Notes under the pieces: model-generated
Told to the model about the DNA's origin: nothing
What the model saw: the letters and a program-made list of their open reading frames with translations, nothing else
The model's database searches: none
Position numbers and translations under genes: made by a program
Part shown: one piece after another, positions 1-8,393 of the stretch
Layout: each line of letters opens with the position of its first letter
Numbering within the stretch: the stretch's first letter is position 1
Assembly: GCF_000381365.1 (NCBI RefSeq)
Contig: NZ_KB905466.1
Span: forward strand, 1,509,207-1,573,206
Reading direction: 5' to 3'
From: Bacteroides salyersiae WAL 10018 = DSM 18765 = JCM 12988
GTDB taxonomy: Bacteria; Bacteroidota; Bacteroidia; Bacteroidales; Bacteroidaceae
Length of the DNA stretch: 64,000 nucleotides

Positions 1-94
1 AATCAGATTTTAATATTACCTTTACAGTTGGTTTGATCGTTACCTCCTGTGTCTGCATTCCGATGTAAGAAATCTGCAAAGTCTTTGCAGAACT
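1..94 (-). repeat. Left inverted repeat: internal piece of a second, headless susC
   Basis: Read on the minus strand this stretch encodes the same peptide as susC residues 68-98, with one visible amino-acid change (Ala to Thr). It matches 2871-2964 in inverted orientation with a few synonymous differences. Similarity stops abruptly after base 94, with no signal peptide, start codon or promoter beyond it, while the reading frame stays open to the left window edge. It is therefore the truncated front of a silent SusC gene lying mostly outside the window. It contains a near-perfect palindrome (CTGCAAAG-T-CTTTGCAG, 74-90), a plausible recombinase binding site. Confidence 0.9.
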
Positions 95-659
95 AATCTT
101 ATTTTAAATTGCTTATAATTAGTTGTTTATAGAAAAACATCAGTACTTTGCTGTATTTATTAATCCATATATTATTTTATTATAAATCAGTGTATTATAT
201 ATAAAATATATGAATATTATTGTACAATATGTATACCTTATTTTCGCCTAAATAGAGATTTAATCATCTTATAATCAATAATTAATAATGTATATATATA
301 TTATACAGAAATACCACTTTGATACTATTTAGTTATTAACACATCGTAAAGTCAATAATTATTATAGTATTTAATATAATTAGTTATAGTAATTTATGAA
401 ACCATTGCGCTGAATCAATATTTCAAAATCCTGTAAGAATATAGCGAATGTATCTGATATTTTCCCGGTCAAACTATCTGTCGATTGAAAGGTCATCTGA
501 TGATGTTGAAATAACAACCTTTTATAAACAGAATTATGTATAAATTAAATAAATGAAAAAATCAATAGTATATATAATAATCTTAGTAATCGCAAAAAAT
601 AAGTTGTGACAGCGTCAACCCAAACCCATATACATCAGTACCTCCTGTCTGCTTGAAAA

Positions 660-787
660 GACGTAACATCTTTTTCAAAAAGACATAGCACCTTTCAAAA
701 AAAGACGTAGTATCTCTCAAAAAAAGATGTAACAGGTTGCAACGGAAAGATGTGCAGGTTTCAAAAAAAGATGTAGCATCTTTTTTC
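660..787. repeat. Six tandem 22-bp repeats (array 1)
   Basis: Units start at about 660, 682, 704, 726, 749 and 770 and follow the pattern GAYGTARCATCTTTCAAAAAA. The period is 22 bp, which is two helical turns and not a multiple of three, so the repetition is unlikely to be conserved for protein. It lies downstream of the recombinase gene, inside the putative invertible segment. It could be an array of binding sites or decayed slippage repeats. Confidence 0.75.
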
Positions 788-944
788 TGATGAATGTTTT
801 TATTCTTCAGGATATCTTTTCTGTCTATTTTTTCCCCTTTCACCGGCTTTACCTTTTTTGCTTCACTGCTTTGTTCATCGGCGATACAGGGTGAAGGGGC
901 CCTGCTGCTTTCCAGTCTCTGTACAAATACCCCCCCCAAGTATC

Positions 945-1010
945 GGGCATACGGGGCGTAAGCACCGAGCATACGGATGGTGATTACCGGGCATACGGAC
1001 GGTGGGCACG
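945..1010. repeat. Three tandem 22-bp repeats (array 2)
   Basis: Units at 945-966, 967-988 and 989-1010 all begin GRGCATACGG. They have the same 22-bp period as array 1 but an unrelated, GC-rich sequence. They sit immediately beyond the 3' end of the recombinase gene. Confidence 0.75.
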
Positions 1011-1036
1011 ATACCCGGAAAGGATATTTCCTGATT

Positions 1037-2218
1037 TTACACCGGAGAACGTTTGGTACTTTTAGCTTTTTCCAGATCTCTGACAATAGTCATATCCATA
1101 ACATTCGTATATACTTGTGTTGTTTTTACGCTCTTATGTCCCAATAGTTTTTGTACAGTAGTAATGTTCACTCCATTGTATATTAATAAGGTGGCATTAG
1201 TATGTCTTGCGGTATGAAAAGATATTTTTTTATGTATTCCTGCAAGCCTTGATATAATAATCAGTTCTTTATTCACATTCGAATTATCTCTGAGATTAAA
1301 AAAATCCGAAAGATTATTCTGATATTTATTCAATATTTCAAGACCTTTTCCTTTAAATAATAGATAGAGAGGGAGTCTCACTTCTATTCTGGTTTTTATT
1401 GTTTTATATATCAACCAAGTGTCTTTTTGAATTATGACGATATTTTCGGAAGACAGATTCACAAAATCTGAATAACGTAGCCCCGCATAACAGCAAAACA
1501 AAAAAGCATCTTTAGTCTTTTCCAGCCTGGTATATCTATCTCCCAAATCAAGTTTCTCTATTTTATTAAGTTCATCCGGCGAAAGGTGAGTATGGTTATT
1601 TTCTACACTTTTAATTTTATATTTCCTAAAAGCGTATTTTTGTATTTCCATATACTCCTTGTTTATTGCTGTATTTATATGACGTTTCAGGTGTTTCATG
1701 TGTTTGGCTATGGTATTCACATGATATCCTTTGGCTTGCAAGTATTGATCAAAAGAAGATATGAACTCAAAAGTCAGTTCGGTAAATGAAACATTTTTCT
1801 TATACTCCCTCAGTAATTCAAGCGTTGAAAGATGATTTTGCTTTGTACTCTCCTTCAATCTGGAATTGATGATTTCCTTACGGAAAAAAGCCAGAAAAGA
1901 CTCCTCCTCCTCTTGCACGCTTACCAATGCCTCTTTTAAAGCATCCAATGTAACCGTTTTCCTTTGCTGCCATAACCCCAATTCTTTCTTTTCTATCTCA
2001 GCCATATACTCATAAATCATCCGATTTATTGCATCTGCATTCGGATGATTCCTTACTCTTCTTCTTTTTGCATCCCACTGTTCCGGTTTCAAATAGACCT
2101 TAGTCGAAAAGTACTTTTTCTTTCTATTCAAATAGGCTTCTATTTGAACTAAAGCCATGCCTTTTTTATTCAGGCTTTTTTTTCTGTTGAATACTAAATT
2201 GTAGATAATTTTTTCCAT
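1037..2218 (-). CDS. Tyrosine recombinase (Bacteroides site-specific invertase type)
   Basis: A 393-residue phage-integrase-family recombinase that breaks and rejoins DNA through a covalent phosphotyrosine. The N-terminal half is the Bacteroides arm/SAM-like region (about residues 1-200). The catalytic half shows Arg in GLRYSD, the HTARH motif (His and Arg), His in LLGHKS and the nucleophile Tyr in QVYTNV near the C-terminus. The start has an ATG close to the upstream AT-rich region that it shares with the divergent susC promoter. Its place between the inverted susC repeats makes it the likely enzyme that inverts them. It is not related to ICE transfer, and an ordinary genomic-island integrase is less likely. 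Confidence 0.9.
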   Translation of the reverse strand: MEKIIYNLVFNRKKSLNKKGMALVQIEAYLNRKKKYFSTKVYLKPEQWDAKRRRVRNHPNADAINRMIYEYMAEIEKKELGLWQQRKTVTLDALKEALVSVQEEEESFLAFFRKEIINSRLKESTKQNHLSTLELLREYKKNVSFTELTFEFISSFDQYLQAKGYHVNTIAKHMKHLKRHINTAINKEYMEIQKYAFRKYKIKSVENNHTHLSPDELNKIEKLDLGDRYTRLEKTKDAFLFCCYAGLRYSDFVNLSSENIVIIQKDTWLIYKTIKTRIEVRLPLYLLFKGKGLEILNKYQNNLSDFFNLRDNSNVNKELIIISRLAGIHKKISFHTARHTNATLLIYNGVNITTVQKLLGHKSVKTTQVYTNVMDMTIVRDLEKAKSTKRSPV

Positions 2219-2583
2219 TAGGTTAATTTTGAATTAATACTATAAACAAATAAGACGTATATATGGCCTATATAAGAACTGAATAAGTTTTAATATCTGC
2301 TAAAAGCGTAAAAACATATATTATAACTAATGAATTTCTTTTAAAAAAAATGCGGAATTTTTGTTTATAAAGCTTTTCCATTAGTCAAAATGGAGAGCTT
2401 TTTGCCAAAATTTGCAGTGAAAAACAGAAAATGAACGATAAAATCGTACTTTTCGTCAATACAACATGTTATTATTTGATACTCTGTTTAGGTTTTTTAA
2501 GCTATGATTATATGCTGTTGAGCATAAACAAGCTCATTTTGATAACAATTTGTTATTAACACAAGCTTTTTTCGCAAAAATAA

Positions 2584-2613
2584 TTGCTCGTTTCATATTT
2601 ATTAATATATTTG
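2584..2613 (+). promoter_or_regulatory. susC promoter (Bacteroides sigma-ABfr type)
   Basis: A TTG at 2584-2586 lies 19 bp upstream of TATATTTG (2606-2613), a full match to the Bacteroides TAnnTTTG -7 box. It is 57 bp upstream of the susC ATG and inside the putative invertible segment, so inversion would move it away from this susC. Confidence 0.7.
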
Positions 2614-2669
2614 CATTTTGTTAGAGTAAAGAAACAATTAATGTAAAGTTAAACTTTAAGAGAGAATTT

Positions 2670-5600
2670 ATGAAAAGAAAATTAATGCTGTTATTGACCT
2701 GCCTTTTTGTAAGTATAGGTCTAGTAACTGCCCAGACTCAGAAGGTTACAGGTGTTGTGATTTCTGAAGAAGATGGGCAACCAGTTGTTGGGGCCTCTGT
2801 ATTAGTAAAAGGTACCAATTTAGGTACTATAACTGATGTAGATGGTAATTTTACTTTGTCGAGCGTACCAAGTTCTGCAAAGACTTTGCAGATTTCTTAC
2901 ATCGGAATGCAGACACAGGAAGTGGCGATCAAACCGACTGTAAAGGTGATATTAAAGTCTGATTCACAAGTAATTGACGAAGTAATGGTAGTAGCTTACG
3001 GTACTGCCAAAAAATCTTCATTCACAGGTTCTGCCGGTACTGTGAAAAAAGACAAGATCGAAAAGATGCAAGTTTCCAACCTTTCTAAAGCATTAGAAGG
3101 CGCTGTAGCTGGCGTACAGACCACTTCATCTTCGGGTCAGCCCGGATCTTCATCTTCAATTTATGTACGTGGAGTAGGCTCCATATCAGCATCCAAGGCC
3201 CCGCTTATCGTAGTAGACGGTGTTCCTTATGAAGGCTCTCTAAACTCCATAAATAATCAGGATATCGAGTCCATGACTGTATTGAAAGATGCAGCAGCAA
3301 ACTCTATGTATGGTGCTCGTGGTGCCAACGGAGTTATCATTGTCACAACAAAAAAAGGTAATTCTGGTAAAACAAAAATATCATTAGAAGCTAAATGGGG
3401 TATTAATTCAAGAGCCGTAAAACCATATAACACTATCAGGGATGAAGGTGAGTATTATGAGATGTTTTGGGAAGCTATCAAGCATGAAGCAATGTACGGA
3501 ACCTTAGGATTAGAGCCACTCCAAGCTGGTATCTACGCATCAAAAACTCTTATAGATCGTTTAGGATACAATAGTTATAATGTAGCCAATGATATGTTAA
3601 TAGATCCGGTGACAGGACGTTTGAATCCAAGTGCCCAACTACTATATCATGACGACTGGCAGAAAGATCCATTCAAAAATGGCTTACGCCAAGAGTACAA
3701 TCTATCACTTAGCGGAGGTAATGAGAAAACAACATTCTTTGCTTCATTAAACTATTTGGATGACGAATCATATCTTCGTAATTCCGATTTCAGACGTTAT
3801 TCAGGACGTATCAACTTAGACCATCAGGCTAACGACTGGTTAAAAACAGGATTTAATGTAGCTTATGGTCAAACATCAACGAATGCAACTATTGCAAGCT
3901 CATACGCTTCAAGCATGTTTTCTTTTGCACAAGGTATTGCACCTATTTATCCGATCTGGGAACGTGATGCGCAGGGAAATATCATGACCAACCCAACGAC
4001 GGGAGAAAACCTGTTAGACTGGGGTGACGGAGATCGTAAAAGACCGTACAATACAGGTACAAACCCGTATAATACGATGATAAACGATATTCGTGAAACA
4101 ACTGTAGACAATTTAAGCGCACGTGTATATGGCGAGGTTAAATTCCTCAAAGATTTCAAATTCACAGCCAATTTGAGTATTGATAATTTCACTACTAATA
4201 AAATTGTATTCCAAACACCGATTGCAGGTGATGCAAAAGATGTAAACGGACGTTCCACAAAAGAATCTCAAAGATATTTTGTACTCAATACCAATCAATT
4301 ATTGTCTTGGATTCATAGATTTAACAGCCACAATGTAGACGTGTTGCTGGGACATGAAGTTAAAGCAGATAACGTAAATTATCTTGGAGCCAGAAAAGAA
4401 CAATTTTATATGCCCGGAAATCCGGAGTTAAACAACGGTGCGGATATAAAATCAGCCTCTTCATATAAAAACGATTATCGTCTGGAAGGTTTCTTCGGTC
4501 GCGTTCAATATGACTATAATGATAAATATTATCTAAGTGGAAGTTACCGCCGTGATGGTTCTTCTAAATTTCATCCGGACAATCGTTGGGGAAACTTCTG
4601 GTCAGCCGGCGCCTCTTGGAGAATGAAAGAAGAGAGTTGGTTGGCAGATGTGGATTTCCTGACAGATCTGAAATTAAAAGCAAGTTATGGTACACAAGGA
4701 AATGATAATATCGGTAATAATACGCCTTATATGGATCAATACGAAGTTGTTGCACAAGATGGAAAACCTGGTGGTGTAAAAGTATGGAGAGGAAATAAAG
4801 AAATCACTTGGGAAAAGAGTAACAACTTTAATATCGGCGCAGAATTCGGCTTTTTAGATCGCATTACAGGAAGCGTGGAATTCTTCATCAAAAAAACGAC
4901 CGATTTGCTTTACGGCAAACCGCTTGCTCCATCAGAAGGTTCTCCTAATGTATTATGGGTAAATGATATGGACATGAAAAACACCGGTGTCGAAGTAGAA
5001 CTGAATGCTAATATTATCAAGTCAAATAATATAAAATGGGACGTTAGCTTAAATCTTACTCATTATAAAAATGAAATTACTAAGTTAGCAACCGGCAAGG
5101 ATCCCAATGGATATGCAACAGGAAATATCTGGAGAAAAAAAGGAGGTACAATCTATGACTGGTACATGTACAAATATGCAGGTGTGGATTCTAACACAGG
5201 TGAAGCATTGTACTATCGTGATGTAACAGACAAAGATGGGAATGTAAGCACTACAACAACAGCCAACCCTAATGATGCAACACGTTACGAAACCGGCAAA
5301 TCGTCCCTACCCGATGTATACGGCGGTCTATCAACTTCTTTAACAGCCTATGGATTTGACTTGAATATCAACACAGCTTTCTCTATCGGAGGTTATGTAT
5401 ATGATAGCGGCTACTCTTCATTGATGGGCGGTGGACAAGAAGGTTCAAACTGGTCAACTGACATCTTTGGAAGATGGACTCCGGAAAATCCACAAGCAAC
5501 TGTTCCAAGAGTACAATTGAGTACTCAGAATCTTTCGGCTATGTCCGACCGATTCTTGACAAGAGGTGATTATTTCAATATCAAAAATATATCATTAGGA

Positions 5601-5792
5601 TATAGTTTCCCAAAAATGTATACACAAAAATTGGGAATCGAATCATTAAGACTTTTTGCTGTAGCTGATAACGTTTGGCTTTTATCAAAACGTACAGGGC
5701 TTGATCCCAGACAGAATCTGGACGGTACTATTGATTACGGAGTTTATGCAGCAATCCGTACTGTATCTTTTGGCTTCAACATTAACTTTTAA
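2670..5792 (+). CDS. SusC/RagA-family TonB-dependent outer membrane transporter
   Basis: A 1040-residue outer-membrane importer that takes up an unidentified ligand (glycan, peptide or similar) with its SusD partner, powered by TonB. It has a signal peptide (residues 1-21, ending VTAQ), a carboxypeptidase-regulatory-like domain (about 25-105) with the SusC-typical end DEVMVVAYGT, a plug domain (about 115-225 with YVRGVGSI and PLIVVDGVPYEGS) and a long beta-barrel ending in an aromatic residue (FNINF). Length is normal for the family. Codons 68-98 match the inverted repeat at 1-94, so everything after codon 67 is apparently swappable by inversion. It is followed closely by susD (4-nt gap). Substrate cannot be told from sequence. 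Confidence 0.95.
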   Translation: MKRKLMLLLTCLFVSIGLVTAQTQKVTGVVISEEDGQPVVGASVLVKGTNLGTITDVDGNFTLSSVPSSAKTLQISYIGMQTQEVAIKPTVKVILKSDSQVIDEVMVVAYGTAKKSSFTGSAGTVKKDKIEKMQVSNLSKALEGAVAGVQTTSSSGQPGSSSSIYVRGVGSISASKAPLIVVDGVPYEGSLNSINNQDIESMTVLKDAAANSMYGARGANGVIIVTTKKGNSGKTKISLEAKWGINSRAVKPYNTIRDEGEYYEMFWEAIKHEAMYGTLGLEPLQAGIYASKTLIDRLGYNSYNVANDMLIDPVTGRLNPSAQLLYHDDWQKDPFKNGLRQEYNLSLSGGNEKTTFFASLNYLDDESYLRNSDFRRYSGRINLDHQANDWLKTGFNVAYGQTSTNATIASSYASSMFSFAQGIAPIYPIWERDAQGNIMTNPTTGENLLDWGDGDRKRPYNTGTNPYNTMINDIRETTVDNLSARVYGEVKFLKDFKFTANLSIDNFTTNKIVFQTPIAGDAKDVNGRSTKESQRYFVLNTNQLLSWIHRFNSHNVDVLLGHEVKADNVNYLGARKEQFYMPGNPELNNGADIKSASSYKNDYRLEGFFGRVQYDYNDKYYLSGSYRRDGSSKFHPDNRWGNFWSAGASWRMKEESWLADVDFLTDLKLKASYGTQGNDNIGNNTPYMDQYEVVAQDGKPGGVKVWRGNKEITWEKSNNFNIGAEFGFLDRITGSVEFFIKKTTDLLYGKPLAPSEGSPNVLWVNDMDMKNTGVEVELNANIIKSNNIKWDVSLNLTHYKNEITKLATGKDPNGYATGNIWRKKGGTIYDWYMYKYAGVDSNTGEALYYRDVTDKDGNVSTTTTANPNDATRYETGKSSLPDVYGGLSTSLTAYGFDLNINTAFSIGGYVYDSGYSSLMGGGQEGSNWSTDIFGRWTPENPQATVPRVQLSTQNLSAMSDRFLTRGDYFNIKNISLGYSFPKMYTQKLGIESLRLFAVADNVWLLSKRTGLDPRQNLDGTIDYGVYAAIRTVSFGFNINF
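2871..2964 (+). repeat. Right inverted repeat inside susC
   Basis: This 94-bp stretch is the inverted partner of 1-94. It starts with the palindrome CTGCAAAG-A-CTTTGCAG (2875-2891), whose central base differs between the two copies (A here, T on the plus strand at 82, which is A when read in susC sense). Recombination anywhere in this block keeps the SusC frame. Confidence 0.9.
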
Positions 5793-5796
5793 ATAA

Positions 5797-7284
5797 ATGC
5801 AGGATATGAAGATTATAAAATCATTAATAATAGCCTTATTCGCTGCCACAGTTGTATCTTGTGGAGAGGACTACCTAACAACTAATCCGACGGATGTAGC
5901 AACCGGAGATGCAATGAATGAACTGGCGAAAAATAATCCGGATAAATTAGTAACCATAGTAGAACCCTTACTAAAAGGATTATATGCAGACTTTCAAACC
6001 AAATCGGGTACAGACGGACAATATCAACATTGTGATTATGGTTTTCAAAGTTTCTTTTTGATGAGCGATATCATGAGCGACGATATGGCTCTGCACGTAA
6101 ACGGATGGTTTAAATTCGATCACTTGTTCGATTATCGCGACGAACCTTATGTGCGCACATTCGGATATTGGAATTTCTTTTATACGATGGTTAATAATGC
6201 CAACGCGATAATTGAAAAAATTCCGGATGAAAGCCTTGATGCGGAATTACATGCGATTAAAGGACAAGCGTTGACATTCAGAGCCTTATCATACAGTTAT
6301 TTGATTCAGATGTATCAACAGACTTACAAAGGTAATGAAAATCAACCGGGTGTACCCTTGATCATCACTACATCCGAAGGGGAAAGCCGTAGAGGTCGTG
6401 TCCCTGTGGCAGACGTGTACGATCAAATAGAGAAAGACTATCTGAAAGCCATCAATTTCTTGGATGGATGGGATAGAGGTACAGATAAAGGAAGGATTGA
6501 TAAAAGTGTGGCACAAGGTCTACTTTCGCGTACATATTTAGTAATGAATGAATGGCAAAAAGCAATTGATATGGCAAAAGCTGCCAGAAGTGGGTATTCT
6601 TTGATGAATACAACTGAAATTGCCACCGACGGTTTTAATGAAATTAATAACAAAGAATGGATGTGGGGAATGGATGTAACAACAGCAAATGACAATATTT
6701 TGGGATTTGCATCATTCTCTTCATGGATTTGCACTACTGGTATAGGCTACGGTGGCAAAAGTGGTTATTATATAAAGATGGATGCAAAACTGTATAGTAA
6801 CTTCTCTTCGACAGATGCCCGTCTGGCTCAATTCGTTAGTCCCGAAGACGCAACGGCAGTATATCCTCCTTATACTAACTTGAAATTTAAATATGCTGCC
6901 AGTTGGATGGCCGATAATGTATTTATGCGCGTGTCCGAAATGTATCTTACAGAAGCAGAAGCTCTCGCGCACTTGAATAAAGGAACAGAAGCCGCCATTG
7001 TATTGAAAGACTTAATGGTAAACCGTGACCCGTCATGGAATAAAGCATCTGTCACAGTAGACGATGTATATACCCAAAGACGCCTGGAACTTTGGGGCGA
7101 AGGCTTTGCGCTATATGACCATTTACGCTTGAAAAAAGGAGTGGACCGTACTTATGCAGGATCTAACTATTTTGATGCAGCCAAGTTAAAAATAGAAGCC
7201 GGCGATTGGAAATTCTTATACCAGATTCCATTAAGAGAAATTCAAGAGAACGAATCTATCTCAGAAGCCGATCAAAATCCTTAA
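5797..7284 (+). CDS. SusD/RagB-family nutrient-binding lipoprotein
   Basis: A 495-residue surface lipoprotein that caps the SusC barrel and binds the nutrient. The lipoprotein signal is hydrophobic and ends in the lipobox VVSC (Cys about 22). TPR-like helices are typical of SusD (for example QALTFRALSYSYLIQMY and EMYLTEAEALAHL), and the C-terminus has the usual YQIPLREIQENESISEADQNP-like ending. It follows susC after 4 nt, so it is co-transcribed. A second ATG at 5806 gives a more typical lipoprotein start (MKIIKS). The partner SusD of the silent susC would lie outside the window. Confidence 0.93.
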   Translation: MQDMKIIKSLIIALFAATVVSCGEDYLTTNPTDVATGDAMNELAKNNPDKLVTIVEPLLKGLYADFQTKSGTDGQYQHCDYGFQSFFLMSDIMSDDMALHVNGWFKFDHLFDYRDEPYVRTFGYWNFFYTMVNNANAIIEKIPDESLDAELHAIKGQALTFRALSYSYLIQMYQQTYKGNENQPGVPLIITTSEGESRRGRVPVADVYDQIEKDYLKAINFLDGWDRGTDKGRIDKSVAQGLLSRTYLVMNEWQKAIDMAKAARSGYSLMNTTEIATDGFNEINNKEWMWGMDVTTANDNILGFASFSSWICTTGIGYGGKSGYYIKMDAKLYSNFSSTDARLAQFVSPEDATAVYPPYTNLKFKYAASWMADNVFMRVSEMYLTEAEALAHLNKGTEAAIVLKDLMVNRDPSWNKASVTVDDVYTQRRLELWGEGFALYDHLRLKKGVDRTYAGSNYFDAAKLKIEAGDWKFLYQIPLREIQENESISEADQNP

Positions 7285-7327
7285 ATAAGGAAAAATGAGA
7301 AAATTGTATAATGATAAAAACAAGATT

Positions 7328-8302
7328 ATGAAAAATAAGATATATAATATATTCTTTTCCTTTGCTTGTGTCTCTATTTTGTTTGCTGCATGTAGCGAAG
7401 AAAAGAAAGAAGACTATAATCCGGTTTTCGACTCCAGTAAATTGGCAATAGTTGAAACGGGTGAAGCATTAGGTAACTATGGCACAGCACTAAAGCTGAG
7501 TATGAAAACAACGAGTAACAATGCACTGGATACCGTCATACAGCAAGGTATAGTACTGGCCACCTCACAAGATCAGTTAGATTTAATTCATGGAGTAGTT
7601 TATCCATCGAATTCACGCAAAGTAGGAGAAACAAACGTGGTAACTATAAAAGAACTGGAAGCACAAAAAGAATACTATTATTGTGCATATGCACAGAACC
7701 GTGAAGGGGTAGCTTTTGGAGAAGCTAAGAAACTGACAACAGATAAGGCTTGGGATAGAGCCCCGGTTGTATATGAAAACTTTAGTACTACCAGCTTCCT
7801 CCAAAATTTGGCATTTATAAATCTCGGTGCCGATGATGGTTTTCAAGCCGGAAACGTAAGTTCTTGGGAGTTGGGATTAGTTAATGACGCATCTTTTGCA
7901 ATGCTTCTTTGGTCAATAGATGGCAATACTGGCGCTCTCTTAGCTGCTGATGACTTGATAGAATGTACTGCCGATTTTACAGACGGTGTATTTCCGGAAT
8001 TTACGTTTTTACCCTATTCGTACGGAGCAATGCCGGTTCAAACGAGTGATATCTATTTTGACTCTTTTGAAATTATCGCATCCGAATCACCTATCGAAAC
8101 AAAAGAGCAGGCCGATGCAGCTAAAATTTATTACAAAGCTACTCTAAATAAAGATACTGTAAACAAAATGCACACTGTGGACTTATCTGATTTCGAGAAT
8201 AAAGTATGTTATATCTATATCAGGCATAAAGCTGAAAAAACGGGTTATGCTCTTATGATTTCACATGTAGAAGCCAATGCGTTATTCGCACCGATAGAAT
8301 AA
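7328..8302 (+). CDS. Secreted lipoprotein of the susCD operon, function unknown
   Basis: About 324 residues from the ATG at 7328. The longer frame from 7295 would put 11 charged residues before the signal peptide. The signal sequence ends in the lipobox FAAC, followed by an acidic stretch (SEEKKEDYNP), which in Bacteroides favours surface export. Residues of about 30-130 look like a fibronectin-III-type beta fold (QKEYYYCAYAQNREGVAFGEAKKL). The rest shows no motif that I recognise. Third genes of susCD operons are commonly extra ligand-binding lipoproteins. Here that is inference from position. Confidence 0.8.
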   Translation: MKNKIYNIFFSFACVSILFAACSEEKKEDYNPVFDSSKLAIVETGEALGNYGTALKLSMKTTSNNALDTVIQQGIVLATSQDQLDLIHGVVYPSNSRKVGETNVVTIKELEAQKEYYYCAYAQNREGVAFGEAKKLTTDKAWDRAPVVYENFSTTSFLQNLAFINLGADDGFQAGNVSSWELGLVNDASFAMLLWSIDGNTGALLAADDLIECTADFTDGVFPEFTFLPYSYGAMPVQTSDIYFDSFEIIASESPIETKEQADAAKIYYKATLNKDTVNKMHTVDLSDFENKVCYIYIRHKAEKTGYALMISHVEANALFAPIE

Positions 8303-8333
8303 CAATAGTAGAGCTATTCAAATTTAATAATAG

Positions 8334-8364
8334 GGCAGGCAAAGAGGCCTGCCTTATTTTATTT
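8334..8364 (+). terminator. Terminator after the susCD operon
   Basis: GGCAGGC (8334-8340) pairs with GCCTGCC (8347-8353) across a 6-nt loop and is followed by TTATTTTATTT. It ends the susCD-lipoprotein operon, 30 bp before the protease gene. Confidence 0.8.
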
Positions 8365-8393
8365 CCCTAAATCGCAAAACACACCTATTTATT

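Larger units (their letters stand above)
95..2870. mobile_element. Putative invertible segment carrying recombinase and susC promoter/start
   Basis: The segment is bounded by the inverted repeats 1-94 and 2871-2964. It contains a tyrosine recombinase gene, two arrays of 22-bp repeats, and the promoter, start codon and first 67 codons of susC. Inversion would join the same promoter and signal peptide, in frame, to the headless susC to the left. This is the layout of known Bacteroides SusC/D shufflon-type phase-variable loci. Inversion itself is inferred. Bases 95-582 are AT-rich and I see no gene in them. Confidence 0.75.

Noticed and set aside
660..787. Possible CRISPR array
   Set aside because: Units are contiguous 22-bp repeats without spacers, degenerate, and no cas gene is near.
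583..1086. 167-codon frame on the minus strand overlapping the recombinase end
   Set aside because: It runs through both 22-bp repeat arrays, whose period is not a multiple of three, overlaps the recombinase and shows no protein-like composition.
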